A stretch of 64,000 nucleotides of DNA, taken from NCBI GenBank assembly GCA_025408425.1, contig JANXYX010000013.1, positions 186,001 to 250,000 of the forward strand. The letters are read 5' to 3'. The translations under genes and the position numbers were made by a program. The notes beneath the pieces were generated by a model that saw only the letters and a list, made by a program, of their open reading frames with translations, ran no database searches and was not told the origin of the DNA. The DNA comes from Granulicella sp. (GTDB taxonomy: Bacteria > Acidobacteriota > Terriglobia > Terriglobales > Acidobacteriaceae). This document shows, piece after piece, positions 52,279 to 61,238 of this stretch (position 1 is the first letter of the stretch; every line of letters starts with the position of its first letter).

Positions 52279-53106
52279 CTACCGCACCGCGCCCAGCCCA
52301 AAATCCCGCAGTGTGCCCTGCACCCCAGCTGTCAGTAACCAGTCCAGAAACGCATGTGCATCTGCCTTCCGGTCAGTCTTCATTACCACTGCGCATTGCA
52401 GAATCTCTGGGTACACCTTAGGCACCAGCACAAACGTACCCGTCTCCTTGAACCGCTGCGAACTCGCCAGCGTCAACGAAATCAAACCCATCTGCGCGTT
52501 CCCCGACTCCACAAATTGACCTGCTTGCGCAACATTCTCCGCGATCACAAGATGCGGCTGAGTCTTCTCGTAAAGCTTTAGTTTCTTCAGCGCGCTTACC
52601 GCAGCCCGTCCATACGGAGCGTGCATTTCATCCGCAATCGCAATCGACTTCACCCGCGGATCGTCAATCTTCTCCATACTGATCGGTTGCAGTGGTGAGT
52701 CCTTCCGTGCCCACAGCACCAGTGTTCCCTTGGCATACGGTGTAGGAGACGTCCCGTCTGCCAGCCCTGCTGCCACAATCTTCTCGGGAAACACGAAATC
52801 CGCCCCAAGGAAGATATCCATCGGAGCCCCATTCAATATCTGCGTGGTCAACGTTCCCGAAGCCCCATAGCTCACCACCAGCTTTACGCCGGTAGCCTTC
52901 TCATACGCGTCCGCCAGAACCGGCAGTACCGGCTGCAGATCGGATGCTGCCGCCACCCTCACGATCTTCTGGCCCTCTGCCGTGTTGGCTCGCAAAAGCC
53001 CCGAAAATCCGCAAACCATCAGACCAATCCACACTGCGGCGCACGGGAACTTGGGTCTGCTCCGGTGTTTACGATAGGCTAGAAGAACGAATGAGCTTAG
53101 AGACAC
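52279..53106 (-). CDS. modA: molybdate-binding periplasmic protein
   Basis: Type II binding protein: 'VRVAAASDLQPVLPVLADAYEKATGVKLVVSYGASGTLTTQI' and 'PMDIFLGADFVFPEKIV', 'YAKGTLVLWARKD', 'AIADEMHAPYGRAA', 'GFISL'-like 'MGLISLTLAS'. Ser residues in 'ASDL' and 'YGASG' bind the oxyanion. The signal peptide is 'AAVWIGLMVCGFSGLLRANTA'. The GTG 53106 start makes the 5' end overlap divergent thrC by 16 bp; internal GTG 53034 or ATG 53019 would avoid that and still leave part of a leader. Confidence 0.92.
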   Translation of the reverse strand: MSLSSFVLLAYRKHRSRPKFPCAAVWIGLMVCGFSGLLRANTAEGQKIVRVAAASDLQPVLPVLADAYEKATGVKLVVSYGASGTLTTQILNGAPMDIFLGADFVFPEKIVAAGLADGTSPTPYAKGTLVLWARKDSPLQPISMEKIDDPRVKSIAIADEMHAPYGRAAVSALKKLKLYEKTQPHLVIAENVAQAGQFVESGNAQMGLISLTLASSQRFKETGTFVLVPKVYPEILQCAVVMKTDRKADAHAFLDWLLTAGVQGTLRDFGLGAVR

Positions 53107-54497
53107 ATCAACTCCGATGCACAGAATGCGGCACCAGGATAGCTGGCACTGCCGTCAATAGTATCTTTCGTTGCCCAGACTGCAACGGCTTGTACGACGT
53201 CATCTACCCCTGGTCGCCTCTTCCGACTTCTTCATCGGGCGGCACTGAAAATAAACTCCCCAATCCCAGCGCTCTCCGCTGGCTTTGGCAGGAGCGTCGC
53301 ACCTCGACCATGCCCATCGACCAGAGCGGCGTCTGGCGGTTTCGCGACCTCTTTCCCATCGTCAAGGATCAGAGCATCGTCACCCTCCGCGAGGGTAACA
53401 CCCCCCTCTACGACCTGCCCCGATGTGCCAAATCCGTCGGCCTCGACTGGCTGCTCGCTAAGCATCAGGGCATGAACCCCACCGGTTCCTTCAAGGACAC
53501 CGGCATGACCGCCGCTCTCTCTGTCGCCGCAGAGCGTGGCTTCGAGTGGGTTGCCTGCGCCTCGACCGGCAATACCTCCGCCGCCATGGCAGCCTACGCT
53601 GCCCGCGGTGGCCTCCGCAGCATCGTCTTCATTCCAGAGGGCAAGATCGCCTGGGGGAAGCTCTCCCAATCCATGGACTATGGCGCTCTTACCATCCAGC
53701 TCAAGACAGACTTTGACGGCTGCGTCCGCGTTCTGACTGATCTCGTCACACGCTTCCCCATCTTCCTGCTCAACTCCGTCAACCCCTACCGACTCGAAGG
53801 CCAGAAGACCCCCGCCTTTGAATTGGTCGAGCAATTGGAGTGGCAGGTCCCCGAACACGTCATCGTCCCCGGCGGCAACCTCGCCAACGGTGCTGCCCTC
53901 GGCAAGGGGTTCGCCGAAATGCATCATCTCGGCCTTATTTCACGAGTTCCCAAGATCAGCATCATCCAGGCCGAAGGCGCAAACCCCCTCTACCGTAGCC
54001 TGCAGGAGAACGGCGGAGAGCACCTCATCCCAGTCAAGGCCAACACCCGCGCCACCGCCATTCGCATCGGAAACCCCGCCTCCTGGCGCAAGGCGCTCCG
54101 CACCCTTCAGGCCACCGGTGGATGGTGCGAGCAGGTCACCGAGCAGGAGATCGCTCTTGCCAAGGCCGAGATCGGCGCGGAAGGCGTCGGCTGTGAACCA
54201 GCTTCCGCCGTCACTTTCGCCGGACTCAAGAAGCTCGTGGCCCAGGGTAAGATCACCCGCGAGGAGCGCGTAGTCCTCATCCTGACCGGACACACCCTCA
54301 AAGACTCTCAGTACACCATCGACTACCACCGGGGCGAACTGCTCACCGACGCGGAATCCGCAGAAGCTACTCCGCTCCAGCAGGCCCAGCACACCGTGCT
54401 TCGCAAGCCCCCAGTTGTCCTCGAAGCCGACTCGGACATCGTCCTCCGTACCCTTGAGGCCCATATGAAGATCAGCCAGTCCGTCCAGCCTGCATGA
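53091..54497 (+). CDS. thrC: threonine synthase
   Basis: The track ORF starts at 52944, but the homologous protein begins at ATG 53091. A CxxC-CxxC zinc-ribbon-like head (C10, C13, C28, C31: 'CTECG', 'CPDC') precedes the PLP fold; K135 in 'GMNPTGSFKDTGM' binds PLP, with 'CASTGNTSAAMAAYAARGG' as the phosphate site and 'VPGGNLANGAALGKGF'. 468 residues. It converts O-phosphohomoserine to threonine. thrB overlaps its stop by four bases (ATGA), so the two are translationally coupled. Confidence 0.96.
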   Translation: MSLETHQLRCTECGTRIAGTAVNSIFRCPDCNGLYDVIYPWSPLPTSSSGGTENKLPNPSALRWLWQERRTSTMPIDQSGVWRFRDLFPIVKDQSIVTLREGNTPLYDLPRCAKSVGLDWLLAKHQGMNPTGSFKDTGMTAALSVAAERGFEWVACASTGNTSAAMAAYAARGGLRSIVFIPEGKIAWGKLSQSMDYGALTIQLKTDFDGCVRVLTDLVTRFPIFLLNSVNPYRLEGQKTPAFELVEQLEWQVPEHVIVPGGNLANGAALGKGFAEMHHLGLISRVPKISIIQAEGANPLYRSLQENGGEHLIPVKANTRATAIRIGNPASWRKALRTLQATGGWCEQVTEQEIALAKAEIGAEGVGCEPASAVTFAGLKKLVAQGKITREERVVLILTGHTLKDSQYTIDYHRGELLTDAESAEATPLQQAQHTVLRKPPVVLEADSDIVLRTLEAHMKISQSVQPA

Positions 54498-55411
54498 CCA
54501 CCACCGTCGCTCCGCTGCACCTCCGTCTACCCGCCACATCGGCAAACCTTGGCCCCGGCTTCGACGCGCTTGGCCTCGCCATGGCGCTCTACCTCACCGT
54601 AGACGCCACCGTCGCCCCTGCCTTTCACATTGACGCCACCGGCCGCGATGCAGCCCTCTGCGCCCGTCTCGACAACAACCTCATCCTCTCCACCTACACC
54701 GGAATCCTTACCGCAGCAGGGAAGCCGGTAACCCCCCTTCACCTCCAGCTTCAGAACGAGATTCCTCTTGGCATGGGCTGTGGCTCCAGCGCCGCCGCCC
54801 TGCTGTCCGGTGTCCTCCTCGCCAATCACTTTGGCGATCTCGGCTGGACCAGCCAGCAAATCCTCGAAGAAGCATGTCGTCGTGAAGGCCACCCCGACAA
54901 CGTAGCCGCCTGCTGGCTCGGCAGCATGACCGCATCGGCAATGGTTGGAAGCAGTGTAATTACAGCAACATGCGGTGAAAACATAACCTGGAACCTTATG
55001 CTTGCGCTGCCTCCCGCCAGCCTCGCCACTGAGAAAGCCCGCGCACTCCTGCCACCCACCTACTCCCGCGCCGACGCCGTCACCAACGTTCAGAACACCG
55101 CGCTGCTCGTGGCGGCCTTCGCTCTCAACCGAGGGGATCTCCTTCGCACGGCAATGGTCGATTGCATCCATCAGCCTTATCGCCAACAGGCCTGCCCCCT
55201 CCTACCCTTGCTCCTTCCCCTTATCCAGCACCCCGGAGTCCTCGGCGTCGCCCTTAGCGGCGCTGGACCATCAGTTCTCCTCATCACGGAAAACCCTTTC
55301 TTTACTGATTCCATCACCGATGCCATCCGCCGCGCGGCCAATGATCCCTCGATTGAAATCATTCAGACCGCCATCACAACCGGTGCCATTAATACCTGGG
55401 TGCATAAGTAA
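54494..55411 (+). CDS. thrB: homoserine kinase
   Basis: GHMP kinase of 305 residues: 'LPATSANLGPGFDALGLAM' at the N-terminus, the ATP loop 'EIPLGMGCGSSAAALLSG', and C-terminal 'LGVALSGAGPSVLLI'. 'EACRREGHPDNVAACWLGSMT' is characteristic of ThrB. It phosphorylates homoserine to supply ThrC. The ATG overlaps the thrC stop. Confidence 0.96.
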   Translation: MTTTVAPLHLRLPATSANLGPGFDALGLAMALYLTVDATVAPAFHIDATGRDAALCARLDNNLILSTYTGILTAAGKPVTPLHLQLQNEIPLGMGCGSSAAALLSGVLLANHFGDLGWTSQQILEEACRREGHPDNVAACWLGSMTASAMVGSSVITATCGENITWNLMLALPPASLATEKARALLPPTYSRADAVTNVQNTALLVAAFALNRGDLLRTAMVDCIHQPYRQQACPLLPLLLPLIQHPGVLGVALSGAGPSVLLITENPFFTDSITDAIRRAANDPSIEIIQTAITTGAINTWVHK

Positions 55412-55514
55412 TCAACCCGGTAACAAAGTGACAAGTTACCTAAGATTTCTTTACCTTCTGCATCTATATCCGTAACTTAGCCCTTGTTAGCAGTTCTGGG
55501 GAGGGCTGCTACGC

Positions 55515-55556
55515 CGCCCGTTGACCTCTTCAATAGAGGTCCGGGCGTTTGCCTTT
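55515..55556 (+). terminator. rho-independent terminator after thrCB
   Basis: CGCCCG-TT-GACCTC pairs with GAGGTC-CGGGCG (12 pairs with a small internal bulge, seven-base loop), followed by TTTGCCTTTTTT. It separates the threonine genes from trxA. Confidence 0.88.
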
Positions 55557-55670
55557 TTTGGCAGTAACTTGCCTACTTGAAACTACTGCTGGCTTTCAGC
55601 ATCTATTATTGAAAGAAGACTGCGCTGAACCCAGGATACGTCCCAGGGCAGAGCGGCTGGAGGACGTTAC

Positions 55671-56003
55671 ATGGCAGGACAGTTTGTCACTGAAGTAAGC
55701 GATGCATCTTTTGAAAAAGATGTTTTGCAATCGGATCAACCCGTACTCGTAGATTTTTGGGCTGCTTGGTGTGGCCCTTGCCGCGCTCTAGCTCCTGTCG
55801 TCGATGAAGTCGCTACTTCCTACCAGGGCAAGATCAAGGTTATGAAGATGGATGTCGACTCGAACACTGCTACCCCAATGCGTTATGGCATCCGTGGCAT
55901 TCCCGCTCTACTACTCTTCAAAGGTGGCAAGGTAGCCGATCAGATCGTTGGTTTCGTCCCCAAGGACACCATCGACAAGTCGATCCTCAAGGTTCTCGCC
56001 TAA
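55671..56003 (+). CDS. trxA: thioredoxin
   Basis: GGAGG lies seven bases before the ATG. 110 residues with the active site 'WCGPC' at 33-37, 'FWAAWCGPCRALAPVVDEVA', the cis-proline in 'RGIPALLLFKGG', and no signal peptide, so cytoplasmic. A general protein disulphide reductant. It stands alone between two terminators. Confidence 0.97.
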   Translation: MAGQFVTEVSDASFEKDVLQSDQPVLVDFWAAWCGPCRALAPVVDEVATSYQGKIKVMKMDVDSNTATPMRYGIRGIPALLLFKGGKVADQIVGFVPKDTIDKSILKVLA

Positions 56004-56025
56004 TTCTCGTAGAGAGAGTAATCAC

Positions 56026-56061
56026 GGCCCGGTGAGCATCTTCGCCGGGCCGCTCTCATTT
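56026..56061 (+). terminator. terminator after trxA
   Basis: CGGCCCGG pairs perfectly with CCGGGCCG around a 12-base loop; CTCTCATTT follows. Confidence 0.75.
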
Positions 56062-56128
56062 AATCAACTGGCATCACGATTTACTCCTTGTGCTGTTCTC
56101 CCCGTCCTGACTGCACTACACTGCGTTA

Positions 56129-57547
56129 ATGCTGGAATGGATGCTTTTCCGCGCGATCATGGTGGCCTTCTTCATCCTGGCCACCAGCTTCTTCGTGGCT
56201 GCGGAGTTCGCTCTAATCAGCGTCCGCGAGACCCGCATCCAGCAACTTATCGATCTTGGCCGCCCCGGCGCCCGCACTGCTCTCCAACTCAAGCACGCCA
56301 TCGACGAGTTCCTTCCCGCTGTTCAATTTGGTGTCACTCTCGCCAGCCTTGCCCTCGGCTGGGTTGGTGAACCTGCCATCGCCGAGATCATCCTGCGCCT
56401 CGCCTCCGTGCTTCTTCCCGTGTTGCCGCCACACGCGGTCGTCTACGCCCACACCATCGCCATAATTCTTGCCTTCTCTCTCATCACCTACCTTGAGGTC
56501 CTGCTTGGAGAACTCGTCCCAAAATCCCTCGCCCTCCAGCGTGCTGAGCGCATCGCCCTGGCTGTAGCCGGTCCCATGGACGTCTTCATCCGCATCTCGC
56601 GTCCTGCGGTCAAGATCATGAATGGCTCCGCAACCATCGTGCTGCGGCTCTTCCGCGCTCCTCTACGTGGTGAAGGTGCCGTGCACTCGCCGGAAGAACT
56701 CAAGCTCATCGCCACCGCCACTCGCCGCATGGGCCTGCTCCCGGCATTTCAGGAAGAGATCATCCATCGCGCCATTGAGCTGAACCACGTCACGGTGCGC
56801 GAGATCATGACGCCCCGCGGCAAGATCTTCTCTCTCCCTGCAGACATGCCCATCGAGCAGGCCAGCGCTCGCATCGTTGAAGAGCAGCACTCCCGCGTCC
56901 CCGTCTACGATCCCCACGGTGGCCCAGAGAGCATCATCGGCATCGTCTACTCCAAGGACATCTCTCGACTCATGCACTTCCGCAGCGTTGCTCTATCCCT
57001 TGGCGGTAAAGGTCACTCTGGTCTCACTCTCCTCCAGGTCATGCGCGAGGTCATCGTCGTACCGGAAACTAAGCTCGCCGTCGAACTCCTGCAGGAATTC
57101 CAGGAACGCCGCCGCCAAATCGCCATCGTCGTCGACGAATTCGGCTCCACCGTCGGCATAGTCACTGCTGAGGACGCCCTCGAGCAGATCGTCGGCGAGC
57201 TCGAAGACGAGTTTGATATCGCCAGTAAGACATCTCTGCTTACCAGCGCTGGCGTCATGTCGCTTGACGGTAGCACCACGCTCCGCGACCTCAGCACCCA
57301 GCTCCGCTGGATCTTCCCCCGCGAAGCCGGCGTGGAGACCCTCGCAGGCTTCCTCCTTCTGCGCCTCGGACACATCCCCCACGCAGGCGAGACCATGGAC
57401 TACGATGGCCGCCGCTATGTCGTCGCCGAGATGGCTGGTCGGCGCATCAGCCGCGTCCGTATCGAAACCCTCGCTGAATCGAAGGACCTCGCCTCCCCTG
57501 CATCCATATCCCCTACCGAAAATCCCAGCAGGGAAGCCACCGCATGA
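56129..57547 (+). CDS. CNNM/CorB-type transporter with CBS domains (hemolysin-like)
   Basis: Residues ~1-190 form the CNNM (DUF21) membrane domain: 'FFILATSFFVAAEFALISVRETRIQQLI' and 'AVQFGVTLASLALGWVGEPAIAE'. Two CBS domains follow (~215-330: 'MTPRGKIFSLPADMPIEQA', 'SRVPVYD', 'IAIVVDEFGSTVGIVTAEDALEQIVGELEDEFD'), then a CorC_HlyC C-terminal domain ('LAGFLLLRLGHIPHAGE'). Such proteins are now linked to Mg2+ (or Co2+) efflux rather than haemolysis. It overlaps dppB by four bases (ATGA). Confidence 0.93.
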   Translation: MLEWMLFRAIMVAFFILATSFFVAAEFALISVRETRIQQLIDLGRPGARTALQLKHAIDEFLPAVQFGVTLASLALGWVGEPAIAEIILRLASVLLPVLPPHAVVYAHTIAIILAFSLITYLEVLLGELVPKSLALQRAERIALAVAGPMDVFIRISRPAVKIMNGSATIVLRLFRAPLRGEGAVHSPEELKLIATATRRMGLLPAFQEEIIHRAIELNHVTVREIMTPRGKIFSLPADMPIEQASARIVEEQHSRVPVYDPHGGPESIIGIVYSKDISRLMHFRSVALSLGGKGHSGLTLLQVMREVIVVPETKLAVELLQEFQERRRQIAIVVDEFGSTVGIVTAEDALEQIVGELEDEFDIASKTSLLTSAGVMSLDGSTTLRDLSTQLRWIFPREAGVETLAGFLLLRLGHIPHAGETMDYDGRRYVVAEMAGRRISRVRIETLAESKDLASPASISPTENPSREATA

Positions 57548-58494
57548 CCTCTGCTGCCCTCTGGAAGCCCGTTCGCCGTATCCTTGTCACCCTCCCCGTC
57601 CTCTGGGTCGTCGTCTCTGTCGTCTTCCTCCTCATCCACCTCGTCCCCGGCGATCCCATCATCCAGATGCTCGGCGAAGGTGCTACCGCCGCCGACGTCT
57701 CGGTTCTGCGCCACACCTACGGCCTCGATGCTCCACTCAGCCAGCAGTACGCCCACTACTGGAACGGCATCCTCCATGCCGACCTGGGCCAGTCCCTGCG
57801 CCTCCACGACTCTGTCACTCGCCTTGTCGCTCAGCGCTACCCCTACACGCTCGCCCTTACGCTCGCAGCCCTCCTTATCGGAATCGCCGCTGCAGTCCCA
57901 GCAGGGGTGCTCTCCGCCCTCCACCGCAGCCGCTGGCCAGATCGCACTCTGGGCCTGGTCTCTCTCGTGGGCCTCTCCTTTCCCAACTTCGCCCTAGGCC
58001 CGCTCCTCATCCTCCTCTTCTCCATCCGCCTCGGCTGGCTGCCGGTCTCCGGTGCAGGCACAGGTGGCACCGCAGACTTCCTTCTCCACCTCATCCTGCC
58101 TGCCCTCACCCTGGCTCTAGGTCTTGCGGCCATTCTCACCCGCATGGTTCGCACCGCGATGCTCGAAGAGCTCTCCCAGGACTACATCCGTACCGCCCGC
58201 GCCAAGGGCCTGCCCGAGAATCAGGTCGTCTACCGACATGCCCTGCGCAACGCCCTCATCCCCGTCCTCACCGTCGTAGGACTCCAGTTCGGCAGTCTTC
58301 TCGCCGGAGCCATCGTGACCGAAACCATCTTCAGTTGGCCCGGTATCGGGCGTCTCACCCTCTCTGCAATCTCCAATCGCGACTATGCCCTCGTCCAGGG
58401 GTGCATCCTCACCGTCGGTCTTACTTATGTCGCTGTAAACCTGCTCACCGACGTCGCCTACACCATAGCCAACCCGCGCATGCGCACCCAATAG
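57544..58494 (+). CDS. ABC transporter permease, DppB/OppB type
   Basis: 316 residues, six helices. Dipeptide-permease motifs: 'LIHLVPGDPIIQML', 'YGLDAPLSQQYAHYW', 'LGQSLRL', EAA loop 'QDYIRTARAKGLPENQVVYRHALRNALIPVLTVVGLQ' and 'FSWPGIGRLTLSAI'. It needs a DppC partner, ATPases and a binding protein; the only candidate here is the DppC-like gene 1.7 kb away on the opposite strand. Translationally coupled to the CNNM gene (ATGA), an unusual neighbour. Confidence 0.92.
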   Translation: MTSAALWKPVRRILVTLPVLWVVVSVVFLLIHLVPGDPIIQMLGEGATAADVSVLRHTYGLDAPLSQQYAHYWNGILHADLGQSLRLHDSVTRLVAQRYPYTLALTLAALLIGIAAAVPAGVLSALHRSRWPDRTLGLVSLVGLSFPNFALGPLLILLFSIRLGWLPVSGAGTGGTADFLLHLILPALTLALGLAAILTRMVRTAMLEELSQDYIRTARAKGLPENQVVYRHALRNALIPVLTVVGLQFGSLLAGAIVTETIFSWPGIGRLTLSAISNRDYALVQGCILTVGLTYVAVNLLTDVAYTIANPRMRTQ

Positions 58495-58540
58495 CCATCC
58501 TCGCCCGTCTTAGACTTGCTGTCATAAACTAGAAAGAAGC

Positions 58541-59173
58541 ATGAAGCTCACCACCCAACTCCTCCCTCTTGCCGTGCTGCTGCTCGCAGCATTGACACCT
58601 CAAGCTCACGCGCAGCTCAAGTCCGCCATCACCGCAGAGCCCCAGACCCCACCTGCCCGCAGTTTCCACGATCCCCACTCGGGCATAACCTTCCAGGTTC
58701 CCGCCGGCTGGAACCTCACCCGCAGGGACGGCGATGTCAGCACCTTCTCGCTCGACGCCCGCTCCGCCACCAGGACCACGCAACTCCGCGCCGTGGCCAA
58801 CATCACCTTCAATCCTTTCCCTCAGTCCACCTTCAGCGGAGCTTATTTCTACACCAGCGTCACCCCGCACCTCTCCGACGCCGACTGCGTCCATCAGGCC
58901 TCTGCGCGCAACCCACGCCCTGTCAACACCAACTCAGTCGCCGGCATCCCCTTCACCCACGGCTACGACGAGCACGGCGGCGTCTGCACCGAGTCTCGCG
59001 ACGAAATCTACACCGCTCCCCACAACGGCTCCTGCTACCGCTTCGATCTCGTCATCAACAATTTCTGTGGCGGCGACGTCAGCGGCGTCAAAGACATCTC
59101 CCCCAAAGAACTCGACAGCGTCCGCAAGCGCCTGGAATCCATCCTCGCCACCGTCCACCTCGACTCAAAGTAG
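58541..59173 (+). CDS. hypothetical secreted protein
   Basis: Signal peptide 'LLPLAVLLLAALTPQAHAQ'; mature part ~185 residues starting with 'FHDPHSGITFQVPAGWNLTRRDGDVSTFSLD', a PsbP/DUF1795-like start seen in many secreted proteins of unknown role. Four cysteines ('DADC', 'GGVC', 'GSC', 'NNFC') could form two disulphides. Not recognised further. 46 bp after dppB on the same strand. Confidence 0.7.
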   Translation: MKLTTQLLPLAVLLLAALTPQAHAQLKSAITAEPQTPPARSFHDPHSGITFQVPAGWNLTRRDGDVSTFSLDARSATRTTQLRAVANITFNPFPQSTFSGAYFYTSVTPHLSDADCVHQASARNPRPVNTNSVAGIPFTHGYDEHGGVCTESRDEIYTAPHNGSCYRFDLVINNFCGGDVSGVKDISPKELDSVRKRLESILATVHLDSK

Positions 59174-59212
59174 TTTTTGCAATCAGCGGAGAAGCGCAGC
59201 CCGGCGATGTGC

Positions 59213-59671
59213 CTATTGCAGTATCTGCACAATCCGCGCCGCCAGCGTGTCCCCTGCAATCTCAACTATCGCCACCGTAACCGGTAGTTGAAACCGTCGT
59301 GGTCCGGCGCTACCCGGATTGAGATACATCACGCCATCCCGCGTCTCAATCCCTGGCCGGTGCGAGTGCCCGCTTACTACCACCGCCACTCCAGCCACCT
59401 CTGGCTTAATGTCCAGATCATGCACCGAGTGCACCAGGTAGAACAGCTTCCCACCCAACTCCACCGCATCGGTTGCAGGTAGTTCCGCGCACGCCCCCCA
59501 CAGATCCACGTTCCCGCGAATCGCAGTCACCGGGGCGATCCCGCGCAGCGCATCCAGAATCTCTGCATCGCCTACATCTCCGGCATGCAAAATATGCTGC
59601 GCCCCAGCCAGCGCAACCAGCGCTTCAGGACGCAGCAATCCATGCGTATCGGAGATAATCCCAATCATCAT
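59213..59671 (-). CDS. YfcE/MJ0936-family metallophosphoesterase
   Basis: 152 residues with all five phosphoesterase motifs: 'GIISDTHG', 'HAGDVGD', 'RGNVD', 'LVHSVHD' and 'GHSHRPG', ending 'YLNPGSAGPRR'. This family hydrolyses phosphodiesters in vitro; the in vivo substrate is unclear. It converges with the secreted protein gene and may share a transcript with the hypothetical gene upstream (11 bp gap). Confidence 0.93.
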   Translation of the reverse strand: MMIGIISDTHGLLRPEALVALAGAQHILHAGDVGDAEILDALRGIAPVTAIRGNVDLWGACAELPATDAVELGGKLFYLVHSVHDLDIKPEVAGVAVVVSGHSHRPGIETRDGVMYLNPGSAGPRRFQLPVTVAIVEIAGDTLAARIVQILQ

Positions 59672-59682
59672 CGCAATTGCAA

Positions 59683-60162
59683 CTAAGCCAGTTTCAGACT
59701 CTGCAGCGAAGCATAGTTTTGGCTCTTCGCCGACTCGTGGCTCCGGTCCGGATCGATCCGCAACTCCAGCGTCGTAATCCCGTTCAGATCCACCGTATAG
59801 TCTTCAAACTCTTCTGTCGTTCCATGCGGGCTGAAGTTCCACTGTTGCCGAACGATCTCCTGCAACTCTGTTCCCTCGCCGGCGAACAACGCAAACTCCT
59901 GCGTACGCTCTGCCGCACGATCGACGAAGTGCAGCTGAATCCGCCGAAATGCCTGCGGCTCATCAAAGTGCAGCCGGATCACCTGTGGCCCTGTCGATGC
60001 CGCGCGCCACCCAGTCGTCACAGTCTTCCCTAGTGCATGCTCAATCGGAAATGCTTCATCTTCCGATGTAATCTCAACCCGGGCAATCCGTTCCAGGTCC
60101 CGCCACAAATCATCAAGCGGTGCCTTCGCGGCGGCGTTCTGTGAAACGATACTCTTACGCAT
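59683..60162 (-). CDS. hypothetical protein with galactose-binding-like fold
   Basis: 159 residues, no signal peptide. The middle ('IRLHFDEPQAFRRIQLHFVDRAAERTQEFALFAG', 'YTVDLNGITTLELRIDPDRS') has the strand pattern of F5/8-type C or XRCC1-N-like sandwiches seen in DUF-type acidobacterial proteins. Function unknown. 11 bp upstream of the phosphoesterase on the same strand. Confidence 0.6.
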   Translation of the reverse strand: MRKSIVSQNAAAKAPLDDLWRDLERIARVEITSEDEAFPIEHALGKTVTTGWRAASTGPQVIRLHFDEPQAFRRIQLHFVDRAAERTQEFALFAGEGTELQEIVRQQWNFSPHGTTEEFEDYTVDLNGITTLELRIDPDRSHESAKSQNYASLQSLKLA

Positions 60163-60237
60163 TCAAATGCCCTCGCACATCAAAGCCAAGCATATCCGAT
60201 AACACTACCCACCGCTGCTCACTCTTGCTCAAAACGC

Positions 60238-61080
60238 TCACAACCCTGCCGACAACCTCGTCCGCGGGTCCATATAATCCCGCAACGCATCCCCAATAAA
60301 GTTGAACGAGAGCACACACAGCATCACTGCCATCGCCGGAAAGACTACCAGGTGCGGCGAGTCGAACAGATGCGACCGCGCATCATTCAGCATTGACCCC
60401 CAGCTAGCCGCCGGCGGAGGAATCCCTAATCCCAGAAAGCTCAGCGTAGCCTCCGCCAGCACCGCGCCAGCCATCCCAATCGCTGCCTGCACGATCAGTG
60501 GCTGCACGATATTTGGCAGCACATGCCGCACCAGAATCCGCACATCGCTCGCCCCCAGCGCCCGCGCCGCCTCCACAAACTCCTTGTCCTTCACCGCCAT
60601 CACCTGCGCACGCACCAGCCGCGCATACCCCACCCATCCCGAGATCGCCAGCGCCAGGATCAGATTCCCCAGCCCCGGCCCCAGGAACGCCACAAACGCA
60701 ATCGCCAGCAGAATCCCCGGCAGCGCCAGAAACGCATTCGTCACATAAACGTTCAGCACTGTATCGATCCACCCGCCATAGAACCCTGCCACACACCCCG
60801 CCACCAGCCCCAGCGCCAGCGACAAACCCACCACACTCACCGCCACCACCAGCGAGATCCTCGCCCCATACAACGTCCGCGAAAGAATATCCCTCCCCAA
60901 CTCATCGGTCCCAAACCAGTGCGCCCCACTCGGCCCCACCAGCCGTCCCGTCAGGTCCAACTGCGCCGGGTCCTGCGGAGCCAGCCACGGCGCAAACACC
61001 GCACACACTACAAACGTCAGTAGCAGTGCTAGTCCCAGCGCAGCCAACGGTTGCTGCCGCGCGCGCCCAAACAATTCCAT
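60238..61080 (-). CDS. ABC transporter permease, DppC/OppC type
   Basis: ATG 61080 with GGAG five bases upstream is preferred over 61107. 280 residues, six helices: 'APWLAPQDPAQLDLTGRLVGPSGAHWFGTDELGRDILSRTLYGARISL' region typical of DppC, EAA loop 'EFVEAARALGASDVRILVRHVLPNIVQPLIVQ' and 'LGLGIPPPAASWGSML'. It is the natural heterodimer partner of the DppB-like gene, yet lies convergent and separated from it by three unrelated genes. Confidence 0.92.
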   Translation of the reverse strand: MELFGRARQQPLAALGLALLLTFVVCAVFAPWLAPQDPAQLDLTGRLVGPSGAHWFGTDELGRDILSRTLYGARISLVVAVSVVGLSLALGLVAGCVAGFYGGWIDTVLNVYVTNAFLALPGILLAIAFVAFLGPGLGNLILALAISGWVGYARLVRAQVMAVKDKEFVEAARALGASDVRILVRHVLPNIVQPLIVQAAIGMAGAVLAEATLSFLGLGIPPPAASWGSMLNDARSHLFDSPHLVVFPAMAVMLCVLSFNFIGDALRDYMDPRTRLSAGL

Positions 61081-61238
61081 CTTCACTCCATCACCCATCT
61101 TGTCCAAGAATGCGGCACTGCGGATGCAAGTGCAAGGCCAGCTTCACAAATTCTCCGACCATCGATAAGAACGAATCATCGTCATCCCTCTAATCCGTGG
61201 TCGCTTGTCTCGGTATGATCGAAGTCAGAGGAACAAGT

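Noticed and set aside
57213-58532. 439-aa plus-strand ORF spanning the CNNM and dppB genes
   Set aside because: Pro/Arg/His-rich shadow in another frame of two well-supported genes.
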